A stretch of 39,132 nucleotides of DNA, from contig JAJZTG010000006.1 in assembly GCA_021849125.1 (NCBI GenBank), positions 1 through 39,132 of the forward strand, in the 5' to 3' direction. Shown here in pieces: positions 25,164 to 33,935 of the stretch (the first letter of the stretch is position 1; every line of letters starts with the position of its first letter). The DNA is from a bacterium. Its GTDB lineage: Bacteria > Patescibacteriota > Minisyncoccia > Phycocordibacterales > Phycocordibacteraceae. The notes under the pieces were generated by a model. That model worked only from the letters and a program-made list of their open reading frames with translations, was not told the origin of the DNA and made no database searches. The position numbers and the translations under genes were made by a program.

Positions 25164-26155
25164 TGAATGAAGAGGCACGCTATGTTCCGACCAAGTACGA
25201 CTCGGTCTTTTGGATCGATGTCGATCGTATCGTGCCGAACCCCTATCAGCCCCGCCGTGAATTCAGCGAAATGGGCCTCAAGTCGCTCGCCGAGAGCATC
25301 CGCCAGTATGGCGTCCTCCAACCGCTCGTCGTGAGCCGTACTGATGTCGAGAAGCCAGACGGCGGTCTTGAGAGCGTCTACGAGCTTGTCGCCGGCGAGC
25401 GTCGTTTGCGCGCGAGCAAGCTCGCAGGTCTCACGCAGGTGCCGGTAGTGATCCGTCAAGGCGAAAGCAATCTCACGAAGCTCGAGCTCGCGATCATCGA
25501 GAACCTCCAGCGCGAAGACCTGAACGCGATCGACCGCGCGAAAGCGCTCCAGAAGCTCATAGAAGAGTTCGGTCTCTCGCATGGTGAGACCGCCGCGAAG
25601 ATCGGCAGGAGCCGTGAGTATGTCTCAAACAGTCTCCGTCTTCTGGCTCTGCCTGAGCATATCCAGACCGCGATCGTTGCTAGGGAGATCACCGAGGGCC
25701 ATGCGCGTCCGCTCTTGGCGCTTAATGATCGTCCTGAGGAGCGCGAAACGCTTTTCAAGGAAATCATCCTCAAGAAGCTGCCGGTCCGTGCCGCCGAGCG
25801 TATCGCACGCTCGATCGCTCAGGAACGCGTCCGCTCATATCACCGGAAGACTCGCGAGACCGTCGAGCTCGAGAAATCGCTTACCGAGACCTTGGGTACG
25901 CGCGTCATCATCGAGACTAACGCGGAAGGGGGCCGGCTCCTCATCGAATTTTTCTCGCCGGAAGACCTCCAGCACTTGGTCGATGCGCTTGTCGCGGAGC
26001 GCGAGGCAGAAGCGCAGCGTGTAGCAGAAGCGGTAGAGCAGTATCCGGTCTACCCGAACACGACTCAGGTCGAGGACGGCGCTATCGCGCAGGCGGCTCC
26101 GGAAGAACCGTCAGAAGACGAAGATCTCTACTCAGTGAGCGGATTTGCCGTGTAG
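25142..26155 (+). CDS. parB: ParB/RepB/Spo0J family partition protein
   Basis: IVPNPYQPRREFSEMGLKSLAESIRQYGVLQPLVV, ELVAGERRLRASKLAGL, ENLQREDLNAIDRAKAL, REYVSNSLRLLALP. Confidence 0.95.
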   Translation: MTGFSNGVNEEARYVPTKYDSVFWIDVDRIVPNPYQPRREFSEMGLKSLAESIRQYGVLQPLVVSRTDVEKPDGGLESVYELVAGERRLRASKLAGLTQVPVVIRQGESNLTKLELAIIENLQREDLNAIDRAKALQKLIEEFGLSHGETAAKIGRSREYVSNSLRLLALPEHIQTAIVAREITEGHARPLLALNDRPEERETLFKEIILKKLPVRAAERIARSIAQERVRSYHRKTRETVELEKSLTETLGTRVIIETNAEGGRLLIEFFSPEDLQHLVDALVAEREAEAQRVAEAVEQYPVYPNTTQVEDGAIAQAAPEEPSEDEDLYSVSGFAV

Positions 26156-27745
26156 GGTACGCATGCTCGAGCGGCGGTGTCGCGCTCGTCGCCCTGGATG
26201 TTTCGTTGGTTCCGTGAGGCCGAGCGCCGCACGGATATTTTTTCGCGCGAGCGACGTGCGTACGAGTTCGAGCCATTTGGGCGAGGGGTGCGCCGAGTCG
26301 CGTCGGATGATCTCCACGATATCGCCATTGCTGAGTACCGTATCGAAAGAGGCGAGTTTCCCGTTCACCTTCGCTCCTTGCAAGTGATCGCCGAGATCGG
26401 AGTGGATCGCATAGGCGAAATCGATCGGCGTCGAGGCGGCAGGGAGGTCGACCACATCTCCTTTCGGAGTGAAGACGAAGACGCGATGAGAAAAGAAATC
26501 TTCCTTGAGTCCTTCCACGAATTCCTGCGAACCGGTGGCCTCGGCATGCGCCTCGGCGAGTTCAGCGAGCCAGGGCGGGACTTTCGCAGGACTAGAAGCT
26601 TCCTCGCCGCTCTTGCTCATGCGCATAAGCGAAGGGATGAGAGAGCGCCAAGAAGAAGCAAGGGAAGAGAAGCGGCTTCGCTGCGCGTTCGGGTTGAGTT
26701 GGTCGATATCCTTCCCAAGCTGTTTATAGGACATATGGGACGCGATACCGAAGCTTGCGTGACGGTGCATCTCTTCCGTGCGGATCTGGATTTCCACGAC
26801 ACCCGCATCAGGAGTCATTACCGTGGTGTGGAGCGACTGATACCCGTTCGGTTTCGGGAAAGCGATGTAGTCCTTGAATTGCCCAGGAATCGGCTTGTAA
26901 AGGGCGTGGATGAGACCGAGGGCCACATAGCAGTCCTCCATCGTTGGCACGATGACGCGCAGGGCGGCGATGTCGTGGATGAGGTTGATGTCATCATTCT
27001 TGCGCTTCAGCTTCTGGTGGAGGCTCCAAAGTCCTTTCATGCGGATATCGGTATGGAAATCCTTAAGCCCCTTCTTTGCGAGTTCCTGGCCGATCTCCTT
27101 GCGCACCTTTGCGAGCCCGGCTTCCGTTTCTTTCGTTTTCAATTTGCGCATCTCGGCGACATGCTGTGCGGCGTCCGGGTCGATATACGGAAAGGCGAGA
27201 TCTTCGAGCGCAGTCTTCATGCGGCCCATACCGAGACGATCGGCGATCGGCGCATAGATCTCGATGGTCTCAAGCGCGATCCGGCGGCGTTTGTGTTCTG
27301 GCACATGCTCCAAGGTTTGCATGTTGTTATAGCGATCAGCGAGCTTCACGATGAGTACACGGATATCGCTTGCGGTCGCGACAAGGAGACGGCGCAAGCT
27401 CTCCGCATGCCGTTCCGCACCGTGGTATTTGTGAGTGCCGAGCTTGGTCACCCCGTCGATGATGAAGAGGAGGTCTTTCCCGAAATCTTTCTCGATATCC
27501 TCACAGGTTGCTTTTCCGTCCTCGACGACGTCGTGGAGAAGGCCGGCAGCGATGGTGGTCGCATCCATGCCATATTCGGCGAGCACCTTCGCGGTTGCGG
27601 CAGGATGGATGAAGTACGGTTCGCCGGAGTAACGGAGCTGTCCCTCGTGAGCTTTCTTCGCGAGCTCGTAGGCTTTCTCGATATACGCGATGTCCGCTTC
27701 GGACGGATGGGACATCGCCGCGATGATCTCCTTGGCCGTGGTCAT
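26132..27745 (-). CDS. RelA/SpoT homologue ((p)ppGpp synthetase/hydrolase; HD, synthetase, TGS)
   Basis: IHPAATAKVLAEYGMDATTIAAGLLHDVVED, KPNGYQSLHTTV, EIQIRTEEMHRHASFGIASH, VFTPKGDVVDLPAASTPIDFAYAIHSDLG. Confidence 0.93.
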   Translation of the reverse strand: MTTAKEIIAAMSHPSEADIAYIEKAYELAKKAHEGQLRYSGEPYFIHPAATAKVLAEYGMDATTIAAGLLHDVVEDGKATCEDIEKDFGKDLLFIIDGVTKLGTHKYHGAERHAESLRRLLVATASDIRVLIVKLADRYNNMQTLEHVPEHKRRRIALETIEIYAPIADRLGMGRMKTALEDLAFPYIDPDAAQHVAEMRKLKTKETEAGLAKVRKEIGQELAKKGLKDFHTDIRMKGLWSLHQKLKRKNDDINLIHDIAALRVIVPTMEDCYVALGLIHALYKPIPGQFKDYIAFPKPNGYQSLHTTVMTPDAGVVEIQIRTEEMHRHASFGIASHMSYKQLGKDIDQLNPNAQRSRFSSLASSWRSLIPSLMRMSKSGEEASSPAKVPPWLAELAEAHAEATGSQEFVEGLKEDFFSHRVFVFTPKGDVVDLPAASTPIDFAYAIHSDLGDHLQGAKVNGKLASFDTVLSNGDIVEIIRRDSAHPSPKWLELVRTSLARKNIRAALGLTEPTKHPGRRARHRRSSMRTLHGKSAH

Positions 27746-27858
27746 CTCTGCACTATACACCAATATTGATTATTTTCCATAACGTGATATAAACACTAAC
27801 GGAAATATGCTAGATGGCATACGATCCTTTTCAAAGGATATTACGGAGGTGTCGAAAG

Positions 27859-28236
27859 ATGTCGCATATCCTTCTCGTCGAAGACGACCGTTTTATGCAA
27901 GAGGCGTTGTCGCTGACGCTGGAAATCATGGGGTGTAAGGTAAGTCTCGCTGCCGATAGCGATGAAGCATGGCGGATACTTACCGACCATCCGGTTGCCA
28001 CATTCAATGCGATTATTTCTGACATGCAAATGCCAGGGAAGGACGGTTTAGCTTTGCTTGCCGAGGTAAAGCGTGAAGAAAGCCTTCACAGGAATCTACC
28101 GTTTATCCTGCTGAGTGGAAGCATGACGCCGGAGTTGAGGGAAAGAGCTCTTCAAGGAGGCGCCAAGGAAGCTCTCTCAAAGACAGAGCATAAGCTCCAA
28201 GCGATCCTTAAAGGATTACTCAACCTCAAGGAATAA
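27859..28236 (+). CDS. stand-alone response-regulator receiver domain (CheY-like)
   Basis: MSHILLVEDDRFMQEALSLTLEIMG...ISDMQMPGKDGLALL; ACGGAGGTG upstream. Confidence 0.88.
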   Translation: MSHILLVEDDRFMQEALSLTLEIMGCKVSLAADSDEAWRILTDHPVATFNAIISDMQMPGKDGLALLAEVKREESLHRNLPFILLSGSMTPELRERALQGGAKEALSKTEHKLQAILKGLLNLKE

Positions 28237-28242
28237 TTGTTA

Positions 28243-28273
28243 AAACGCGTCTTCAGGCGCGTTTCTCTTTTAT
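28243..28273 (+). terminator. intrinsic terminator
   Basis: aaaacgcg-tcttcagg-cgcgtttctctttt. Confidence 0.7.
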
Positions 28274-28351
28274 TTGGTTGTGGTATAACGAACGCAGAAC
28301 CAGGCACTCCTGAAAGGGAGATTTCGTAGAAGTTTTTTCTAGGAGGTGGAT

Positions 28352-28759
28352 ATGAACCCAGAAGTGGGGAAGAAACCCTGCGTCCTTCTCGTGAGCGCTG
28401 CGCTCGAACTGCATGCAGCCTTCGAGTATGTTCTCAATGAAGGAGGGTTCGATACCGTTACCGTAACAAGTCGTCGTGACGGTATGCGGGAACTCAACGC
28501 ACGTGGCGGTCGCACGTACGCGGTTGTGGTCGTCGATGATGAGCTTCTGAATGGCAACGGTCTCGACCTTTTGGCGGAGCTGAAAGTTCGACCTGATTCG
28601 AAACCCCCCTCTGTCTTCATGGTCCGTAATCTGACCAGGGAAGTAGAGATGCAGGCCTCAAGCATGGGAGCTACGCGAATCATTGGCAGGGAATATTTCG
28701 GCGAACTCGCAGGACTCGTTCGTGACATTATGGACGAGAAGCAAACGATGGTCGTCTAA
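28352..28759 (+). CDS. divergent receiver-domain-like protein
   Basis: MNPEVGKKPCVLLVSAALELHAAFEYVLNEGGFDTV...VVVVDDELLNGNGLDLLAEL; AGGAGGTGG upstream. Confidence 0.7.
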   Translation: MNPEVGKKPCVLLVSAALELHAAFEYVLNEGGFDTVTVTSRRDGMRELNARGGRTYAVVVVDDELLNGNGLDLLAELKVRPDSKPPSVFMVRNLTREVEMQASSMGATRIIGREYFGELAGLVRDIMDEKQTMVV

Positions 28760-28778
28760 TCTGTCGACAAGAAAACAA

Positions 28779-28805
28779 AAAGCGCACCTTCGGGTGCGCT
28801 TTCTT
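28779..28805 (+). terminator. intrinsic terminator
   Basis: aaagcgcacc-ttcg-ggtgcgcttt. Confidence 0.88.
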
Positions 28806-31176
28806 ATTTGAGATACTCGGCTGCTTCCGCGGGCGTGAGCGCATCGGGCGACGTGCCTTCCGGCAGGTAGATGCGGCGGAGGCCTTTCTTCAAGAAGAGC
28901 CCCTGCTTCGACTTGTAGAGCGTGATCGTCTTGCCGGTCTTCGGATGCTTGCCGACTTCTTTCACAATCTCGACACCACGCGGTGGCTTCTTCGGCTCGG
29001 CAAGGATCGCGAGCGCCTGATCGAGGGTTACCGTGTAGGGATCAGCGACAGCGGCCTTCAACGAGCGGAATTCGCCATCACTACCCACATACGGGCCGAA
29101 GCGTCCGGTGGAGGCGAAGACCGGCTTGCCGGTGCCTGGATGGGTCCCGAGCTCGCGCGGGAGGGAGAGGTAGCGGAGCGCATCAGCAAGCGTCACCTGC
29201 GAGAGGTCCGTACCAGGAGGGATGCTCGCGCGCTTTGCTGCTTTCTTCGGACGACCTTTGCCGCGCTTCTTCGGCTTCTCTTCAGCCGCTTCCGGTTCTT
29301 CCTCAAGCGCCATCTCGACGTACGGACCGTAGCGTCCGGTCTTTACGAAAATAGGCGCGCCGGTCTTCGGGTCGTGGCCGATCGGTTCGTCGCCCTTGAG
29401 CTCGACACCTTCTTCCGTGCGTGCACCGAGACAGTCCGGGTATTTCTTGCAGCTCATGAATACGCCGCCACGGCCGAGCTTGAACTCCATCGGGCTGCCA
29501 CAAAGCGGGCACGGGAACTCAGAGGGTGCATCGCCGAGTGCGGTCGCTTTAGGAAGCTTGTCTTTGGCGTGTACGGCTTTCTCGAATGGTCCATAGAATG
29601 CAGAGAGCGTAGCGACGTATCCGCGCTCGCCGCGCGCGATCTCGTCGAGCTCATCTTCCATCTCGGCCGTGAAGGTGTCGCTTACGTACTCGGGGAAGTG
29701 TTCCTCGAGCCAGCCGGAGACCACCATGCCGGTCGCGGTCGGCCGGAGCGTACGCCCAGTCTTCTCGACATAGCCGCGGTCCTGGATGGTCTTCATGATC
29801 GACGCATAAGTAGACGGACGTCCGATCCCGCGCTTCTCGAGTTCCTTGATGAGACCCGCTTCGGTGTAGCGGTTCGGCGGTTCGGTCTGCTTCTCGTCGC
29901 TGCCGAGCGAGATGAGCGTGAGCGCGTCGCCTTCCTTGAGGCTCGGGAGCTCGACGTCTTCGCCGCGTGCGCGGGTATCGAGTGCGAGCCAGCCCGGGAA
30001 GAGTACGCGCGAGCCGGTCGTCGAGAAGAGCGGGATGTCTGCGTCCGCTTTCGCGGCGATCGTCGTGCGCATGACCTTTGCGCTCGCCATCTGCGACGCG
30101 AGCGTACGGGTGCGGATGAGCGTGTAGAGCTGCTCTTCGTCAGGCGTGGCGCCTGCGCGCTCACGCGACGGCTCGGTGGGGCGCACGGCTTCGTGCGCTT
30201 CCTGCGCGTTCTTGCTCGTCGACTTGTAGGTGCGTACCTGTACGTACTCCCGGCCGAACTCCTGTTCGACGACGCCAGCCATCTTCGCGACCGCTTCCTT
30301 CGCGAGGGTTACCGAGTCGGTACGCATGTAGGTGATATGGCCCGCTTCGTAGAGTTTCTGCGCAGCACGCATCGTGCGCGATGGCGCGAAGCCGAGACGG
30401 GTCGAAGCAGCTTGCTGCAGGGTAGAAGTCGTGAAGGGGGGACGCGGATTGCGATCCTCTTCTTTCTCAGTGACCGACGCGACGCTCCAAGTAGCGCTCC
30501 GGCCGAGGGTCACGATCCGTTCTGCTTCTTCCGGGGTCGCCGGTTCTTCGACGCAGACAGCAGGGATCTTCTCGCTCTTTTTGGTGCGGAAGAGCGCGTT
30601 TAGGACGAAGTACGTGACGGGCACGAACGCCTTGATCTCGCGCTCACGTTCAGCGAGGATGCGGAGCGCGGGTGACTGCACGCGTCCGGCCGAGAGGCCG
30701 TACCGCACCTTCTTCCAGATGAGTCCCGAGAGATCGTAGCCGACGATACGGTCGAGGACGCGGCGTGCCTCTTGCGCTTCGCGCAGGTGTTCGTCGATCG
30801 CACGGGGATGAGCGAGGGCTTCCTCGATCGCGCTTTTGGTGATCTCGTGGAAAACGACGCGCTGCGGTTTCTTGAGTCCTGCCACCTCCTTGATGTGCCA
30901 GGCGATCGCTTCGCCTTCGCGGTCGGGGTCGGTCGCGAGGAAGATCTCATCGGCCTTTTCGGCAGCGCGTTCGATCTTCGCGATCGTCTCACGCTTCTCG
31001 GCAGGGATCACGTAGCGCGGCACGAAACCGCCCTCGATATCGACGGCGTCCTTGTTGCTCTTTGGGAGGTCGCGGATATGGCCGACCGAAGCGAGGACGG
31101 TGTAATCCTTGCCCAAATAGTTACCGATGGTCTTCGCCTTGGTGGGCGACTCGACGATAAGTAAACGTTTGCTCAT
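28804..31176 (-). CDS. topA: DNA topoisomerase I
   Basis: MSKRLLIVESPTKAKTIGNYLGKDY, DPDREGEAIAWHI, GYDLSGLIWKKVRYGLSAGRVQSPAL, ITYMRTDSV, one CxxC zinc module and C-terminal repeats. Confidence 0.96.
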   Translation of the reverse strand: MSKRLLIVESPTKAKTIGNYLGKDYTVLASVGHIRDLPKSNKDAVDIEGGFVPRYVIPAEKRETIAKIERAAEKADEIFLATDPDREGEAIAWHIKEVAGLKKPQRVVFHEITKSAIEEALAHPRAIDEHLREAQEARRVLDRIVGYDLSGLIWKKVRYGLSAGRVQSPALRILAEREREIKAFVPVTYFVLNALFRTKKSEKIPAVCVEEPATPEEAERIVTLGRSATWSVASVTEKEEDRNPRPPFTTSTLQQAASTRLGFAPSRTMRAAQKLYEAGHITYMRTDSVTLAKEAVAKMAGVVEQEFGREYVQVRTYKSTSKNAQEAHEAVRPTEPSRERAGATPDEEQLYTLIRTRTLASQMASAKVMRTTIAAKADADIPLFSTTGSRVLFPGWLALDTRARGEDVELPSLKEGDALTLISLGSDEKQTEPPNRYTEAGLIKELEKRGIGRPSTYASIMKTIQDRGYVEKTGRTLRPTATGMVVSGWLEEHFPEYVSDTFTAEMEDELDEIARGERGYVATLSAFYGPFEKAVHAKDKLPKATALGDAPSEFPCPLCGSPMEFKLGRGGVFMSCKKYPDCLGARTEEGVELKGDEPIGHDPKTGAPIFVKTGRYGPYVEMALEEEPEAAEEKPKKRGKGRPKKAAKRASIPPGTDLSQVTLADALRYLSLPRELGTHPGTGKPVFASTGRFGPYVGSDGEFRSLKAAVADPYTVTLDQALAILAEPKKPPRGVEIVKEVGKHPKTGKTITLYKSKQGLFLKKGLRRIYLPEGTSPDALTPAEAAEYLK

Positions 31177-31216
31177 TCATCCACTCTTAACCCGTATACC
31201 TATATATGGTCAAGGG

Positions 31217-32008
31217 CTACTGTACGACTTCGGCGACGATCGGGTGGTGGTCGGAACCATAACGATCGCTCAATACGGAGGCATCCTGTACGCGGAATAC
31301 GGACGAGACGAGGATGTGATCGAGCTGCGAGCGGGAGAGGACATGCGTCGCTTTGCCGCGCATCACGTTCGTGAGCGAGTGCTCGACGAAGCGTCGTTCG
31401 ATGTGGGAACGCTCGCGCGTATAGAAGAGCGTATCGGTGGCTTTGCCGCCTAAGAGCCAGTTGAGTGGCGTGATGTGCGGGCGCTCGAGCGTATTGAAAT
31501 CGCCGCAGACGATCGTAGGGAATTCCGGGTCGCGCTCGAGCATCGCACGCTCGAATTCCTTGAGACGCATCGCGGGCTGGAGAAGGACGAGGTGGAGATT
31601 GAAGACGCGTACGCGCGTATCGTTTTTCATGAGATCTGCGAACAGCCCGTGTCGGTTGCGTGTCTCGGAGAAATGCCATGGGCGCATGAAGCGCACGAAA
31701 AGACGCGTACGCATCGGCAAGGTCGCCCAATAATCCTCAAAAGGAATGATGCCTTGGCTCACGATGGGGTAGTGCGAAAGGATGACGTTGTACATCGGCT
31801 CGACCTTGCCAGAGGGCAGATGCTTTTCCGTATCGATCTCGAAAGCGATATGACAGGGCAACGTTTTCAGTCTTTCGAGGAAGACCGGAGGGACTTCCTG
31901 GAGACAGAAAAGATCGAAGTCGGTTTGGGACACGAAGTCGAACGCGCGCTCGAGCTCCGCGTTCCGGTACAGCATGTTCCAAGAGTAGATGATCATATGC
32001 GATGCCAC
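31217..32008 (-). CDS. endonuclease/exonuclease/phosphatase family protein
   Basis: YSWNMLYRN, DLFCLQEVP, IVCGDFNTLE, LDHILVSS, SDHHPIVAEV. Confidence 0.88.
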   Translation of the reverse strand: MASHMIIYSWNMLYRNAELERAFDFVSQTDFDLFCLQEVPPVFLERLKTLPCHIAFEIDTEKHLPSGKVEPMYNVILSHYPIVSQGIIPFEDYWATLPMRTRLFVRFMRPWHFSETRNRHGLFADLMKNDTRVRVFNLHLVLLQPAMRLKEFERAMLERDPEFPTIVCGDFNTLERPHITPLNWLLGGKATDTLFYTRERSHIERRFVEHSLTNVMRGKATHVLSRSQLDHILVSSVFRVQDASVLSDRYGSDHHPIVAEVVQ

Positions 32009-32850
32009 GCGCCGAATTCTTCTTTCACGAGGCCGCGGAGCTCAAGCGCGACGAGCGCAGTGAGCGCGTCCGAAGCGCCGAGCGAGCTTTCGCGAAGGAT
32101 CAGGTCGCGCGGCATGGGTTCCTGAAGCATACCCCAGATAACTCCTTCCGCGTCGGTGAGGTCGCTCGGCGCTTCGTTTTGCCTCGATCCCTCTCGTGGC
32201 GGAATACGAAGCGCCTCGAGGATGTGGAGCGGCTCGCTCACCAGGGTCGCGCCGAGTCGGAGGAAGAGATGCGAGCCGAACGAGTGCGGATCCTTGATGC
32301 GATGCGGGATGCACAGGAGCTCGCGATTATATTCGCCTGCAAGGCGCGCGGTGATGAGCGTGCCAGATTTTTCACCCGCTTCGATCACGAGTACTGCATC
32401 AGCGAGTCCGACCATGAGGCGGTTGCGTTCGGGGAAGTAGTAGGGTCGCGAGAGCTCATCTGGCGCGTACTCGGAAAGGAGGCCTCCGCCTGAAGCGACG
32501 ATGTCTTCAACAAGCGCACGATTGGCGCGCGGGTAGATGACGTCTTTCCCGAGACCAGAGCCTGGGACCGCAAGCGTATGAAGCCCGGCGGCAAGCGCGG
32601 CTTTATGCGCACAGGTATCGACACCGAGCGCGAGTCCGGAGACGATCGAGACCGGATAGTCCGCAAGCCCTGCGATGAGCATCTCGCACGCTTCTTGTCC
32701 GTAGCGGGTCATCGCGCGACTGCCTACCACCGTGAGGAGCTTATGACCTTCAGGTGGTAGTGCGCCACGCATCCAGAGCTTTGCGGGAGGTTGCGGTATT
32801 TCGAAAAGCTGCCGAGGCAACTCATCTCGTATGAGCTCGCGTATCTCCAT
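31993..32850 (-). CDS. dprA: DNA-processing protein DprA
   Basis: VVGSRAMTRYGQEACEMLIAGL, VSGLALGVDTCAHKAALAAG, TLAVPGSGL, YPRANRALVEDI, PYYFPERNRLMVGLADAVLVIEA; TATACT 6 nt before ATG 32850. Confidence 0.93.
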   Translation of the reverse strand: MEIRELIRDELPRQLFEIPQPPAKLWMRGALPPEGHKLLTVVGSRAMTRYGQEACEMLIAGLADYPVSIVSGLALGVDTCAHKAALAAGLHTLAVPGSGLGKDVIYPRANRALVEDIVASGGGLLSEYAPDELSRPYYFPERNRLMVGLADAVLVIEAGEKSGTLITARLAGEYNRELLCIPHRIKDPHSFGSHLFLRLGATLVSEPLHILEALRIPPREGSRQNEAPSDLTDAEGVIWGMLQEPMPRDLILRESSLGASDALTALVALELRGLVKEEFGAWHRI

Positions 32851-32944
32851 ATTTTCAGTATACCTTTGCAGCATCGCGATATTCTTGTATAGTCGGACAG
32901 GATTTCACCCGTGTACAACTGTCATCATAGAGGAGTTCAGAAGC

Positions 32945-33352
32945 ATGCCCGCTACTCAGCAAGCAGGACAAAAGAAGATCATCATCGCCGAAAACCGCGG
33001 TAACGACCAATGGCTACGACACTGGGTCAAGGACACCGTCAAATGTGCCCACCCTCATCAATACAGTGTCGCCGAAGAAGCGTATCTGGTCGCACGCAGC
33101 CTTCGCGAGGCAGGGGAGGACGTTACGGTCATCATCGGCCAGCCGGAAAAGTGGTTCATCCACGAGCTTGATCCCGAGGAAGAGGTTGCGCGCGAATCGT
33201 TCCGCGACAGTTTCCGAGCTCTCGGCCTGGATGAAGAAGACATCATCGACCTCGGTGACTATCCAGGCAACAGCGCAGCAAGGATCAAAGCGATGCAAGG
33301 CAAATTGCAACAGGTATGCGGTTTCTGTTTTACAGAGCCCGCTACCGTCTGA
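32945..33352 (+). CDS. hypothetical protein
   Basis: MPATQQAGQKKIIIAENRGNDQWLRHW...; SD gaggag; TTGCAG-N16-TATAGT upstream; terminator downstream. Confidence 0.7.
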   Translation: MPATQQAGQKKIIIAENRGNDQWLRHWVKDTVKCAHPHQYSVAEEAYLVARSLREAGEDVTVIIGQPEKWFIHELDPEEEVARESFRDSFRALGLDEEDIIDLGDYPGNSAARIKAMQGKLQQVCGFCFTEPATV

Positions 33353-33370
33353 CTTTTCACCACCCACAAT

Positions 33371-33396
33371 ACCGCCTCAGGCGGTATTTCCTTTTA
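33371..33396 (+). terminator. intrinsic terminator
   Basis: aataccgcctcaggcggtatttcctttt. Confidence 0.85.
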
Positions 33397-33472
33397 TCTT
33401 GCCTTTATTCGAAACTCGTTTTATAGTAAAAGACAGGTTATCTGTACACGAAACTGATGCGAGGAGACCATC

Positions 33473-33868
33473 ATGAATCTGAGTCAAAACGGATTGGTCG
33501 TAGTCATAAGCGATTCGATCTCTGCAGAAACGCGTTGGGGGATCCAGAACATAGCCGATGACCAGTGCTTTGATTTTTTCGCACCGGTTCTCGTCAAGGC
33601 TGCCCTCAGGGAAATAGGGATGTGTATGAATCCCGAAGGTTGTATCGTCGTCTTCAATGTGAGCGCTCTTCACGGACAATCCGATGATGACAATCAAGAG
33701 GTGTTCGCTCGGGACAAAAAGATGTTCATGGAAAATCTGACGAAATTAGGCGTCCCGCTAGAACAAGTGTTGGATGTCGACAGCCTTGGTGAAGGCAAGG
33801 TCCTCGAACAAACTTTCGATCTCGCGCACCGGATAGTCCGGATGCGTCCTTGCGATTCCTTTCAGTGA
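33473..33868 (+). CDS. hypothetical protein
   Basis: MNLSQNGLVVVISDSISAETRWGIQNIADD...; SD gaggag; own terminator downstream. Confidence 0.7.
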   Translation: MNLSQNGLVVVISDSISAETRWGIQNIADDQCFDFFAPVLVKAALREIGMCMNPEGCIVVFNVSALHGQSDDDNQEVFARDKKMFMENLTKLGVPLEQVLDVDSLGEGKVLEQTFDLAHRIVRMRPCDSFQ

Positions 33869-33886
33869 GGTACGCAAAAACATTTC

Positions 33887-33912
33887 AATGCCGCCCCCGG
33901 GCGGCATTTTCC
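33887..33912 (+). terminator. intrinsic terminator
   Basis: aatgccgcccccgggcggcattttccttt. Confidence 0.85.
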
Positions 33913-33935
33913 TTTGTGGTATACTCGCTCGTAAC

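Noticed and set aside
26177-27769. 530-aa plus-strand ORF antisense to the RelA/SpoT homologue
   Set aside because: The minus-strand frame has clear HD, synthetase and TGS motifs; this frame has none.
28945-30603. 552-aa plus-strand ORF antisense to topA
   Set aside because: The topA frame is unambiguous; this is a mirrored frame without domain signal.
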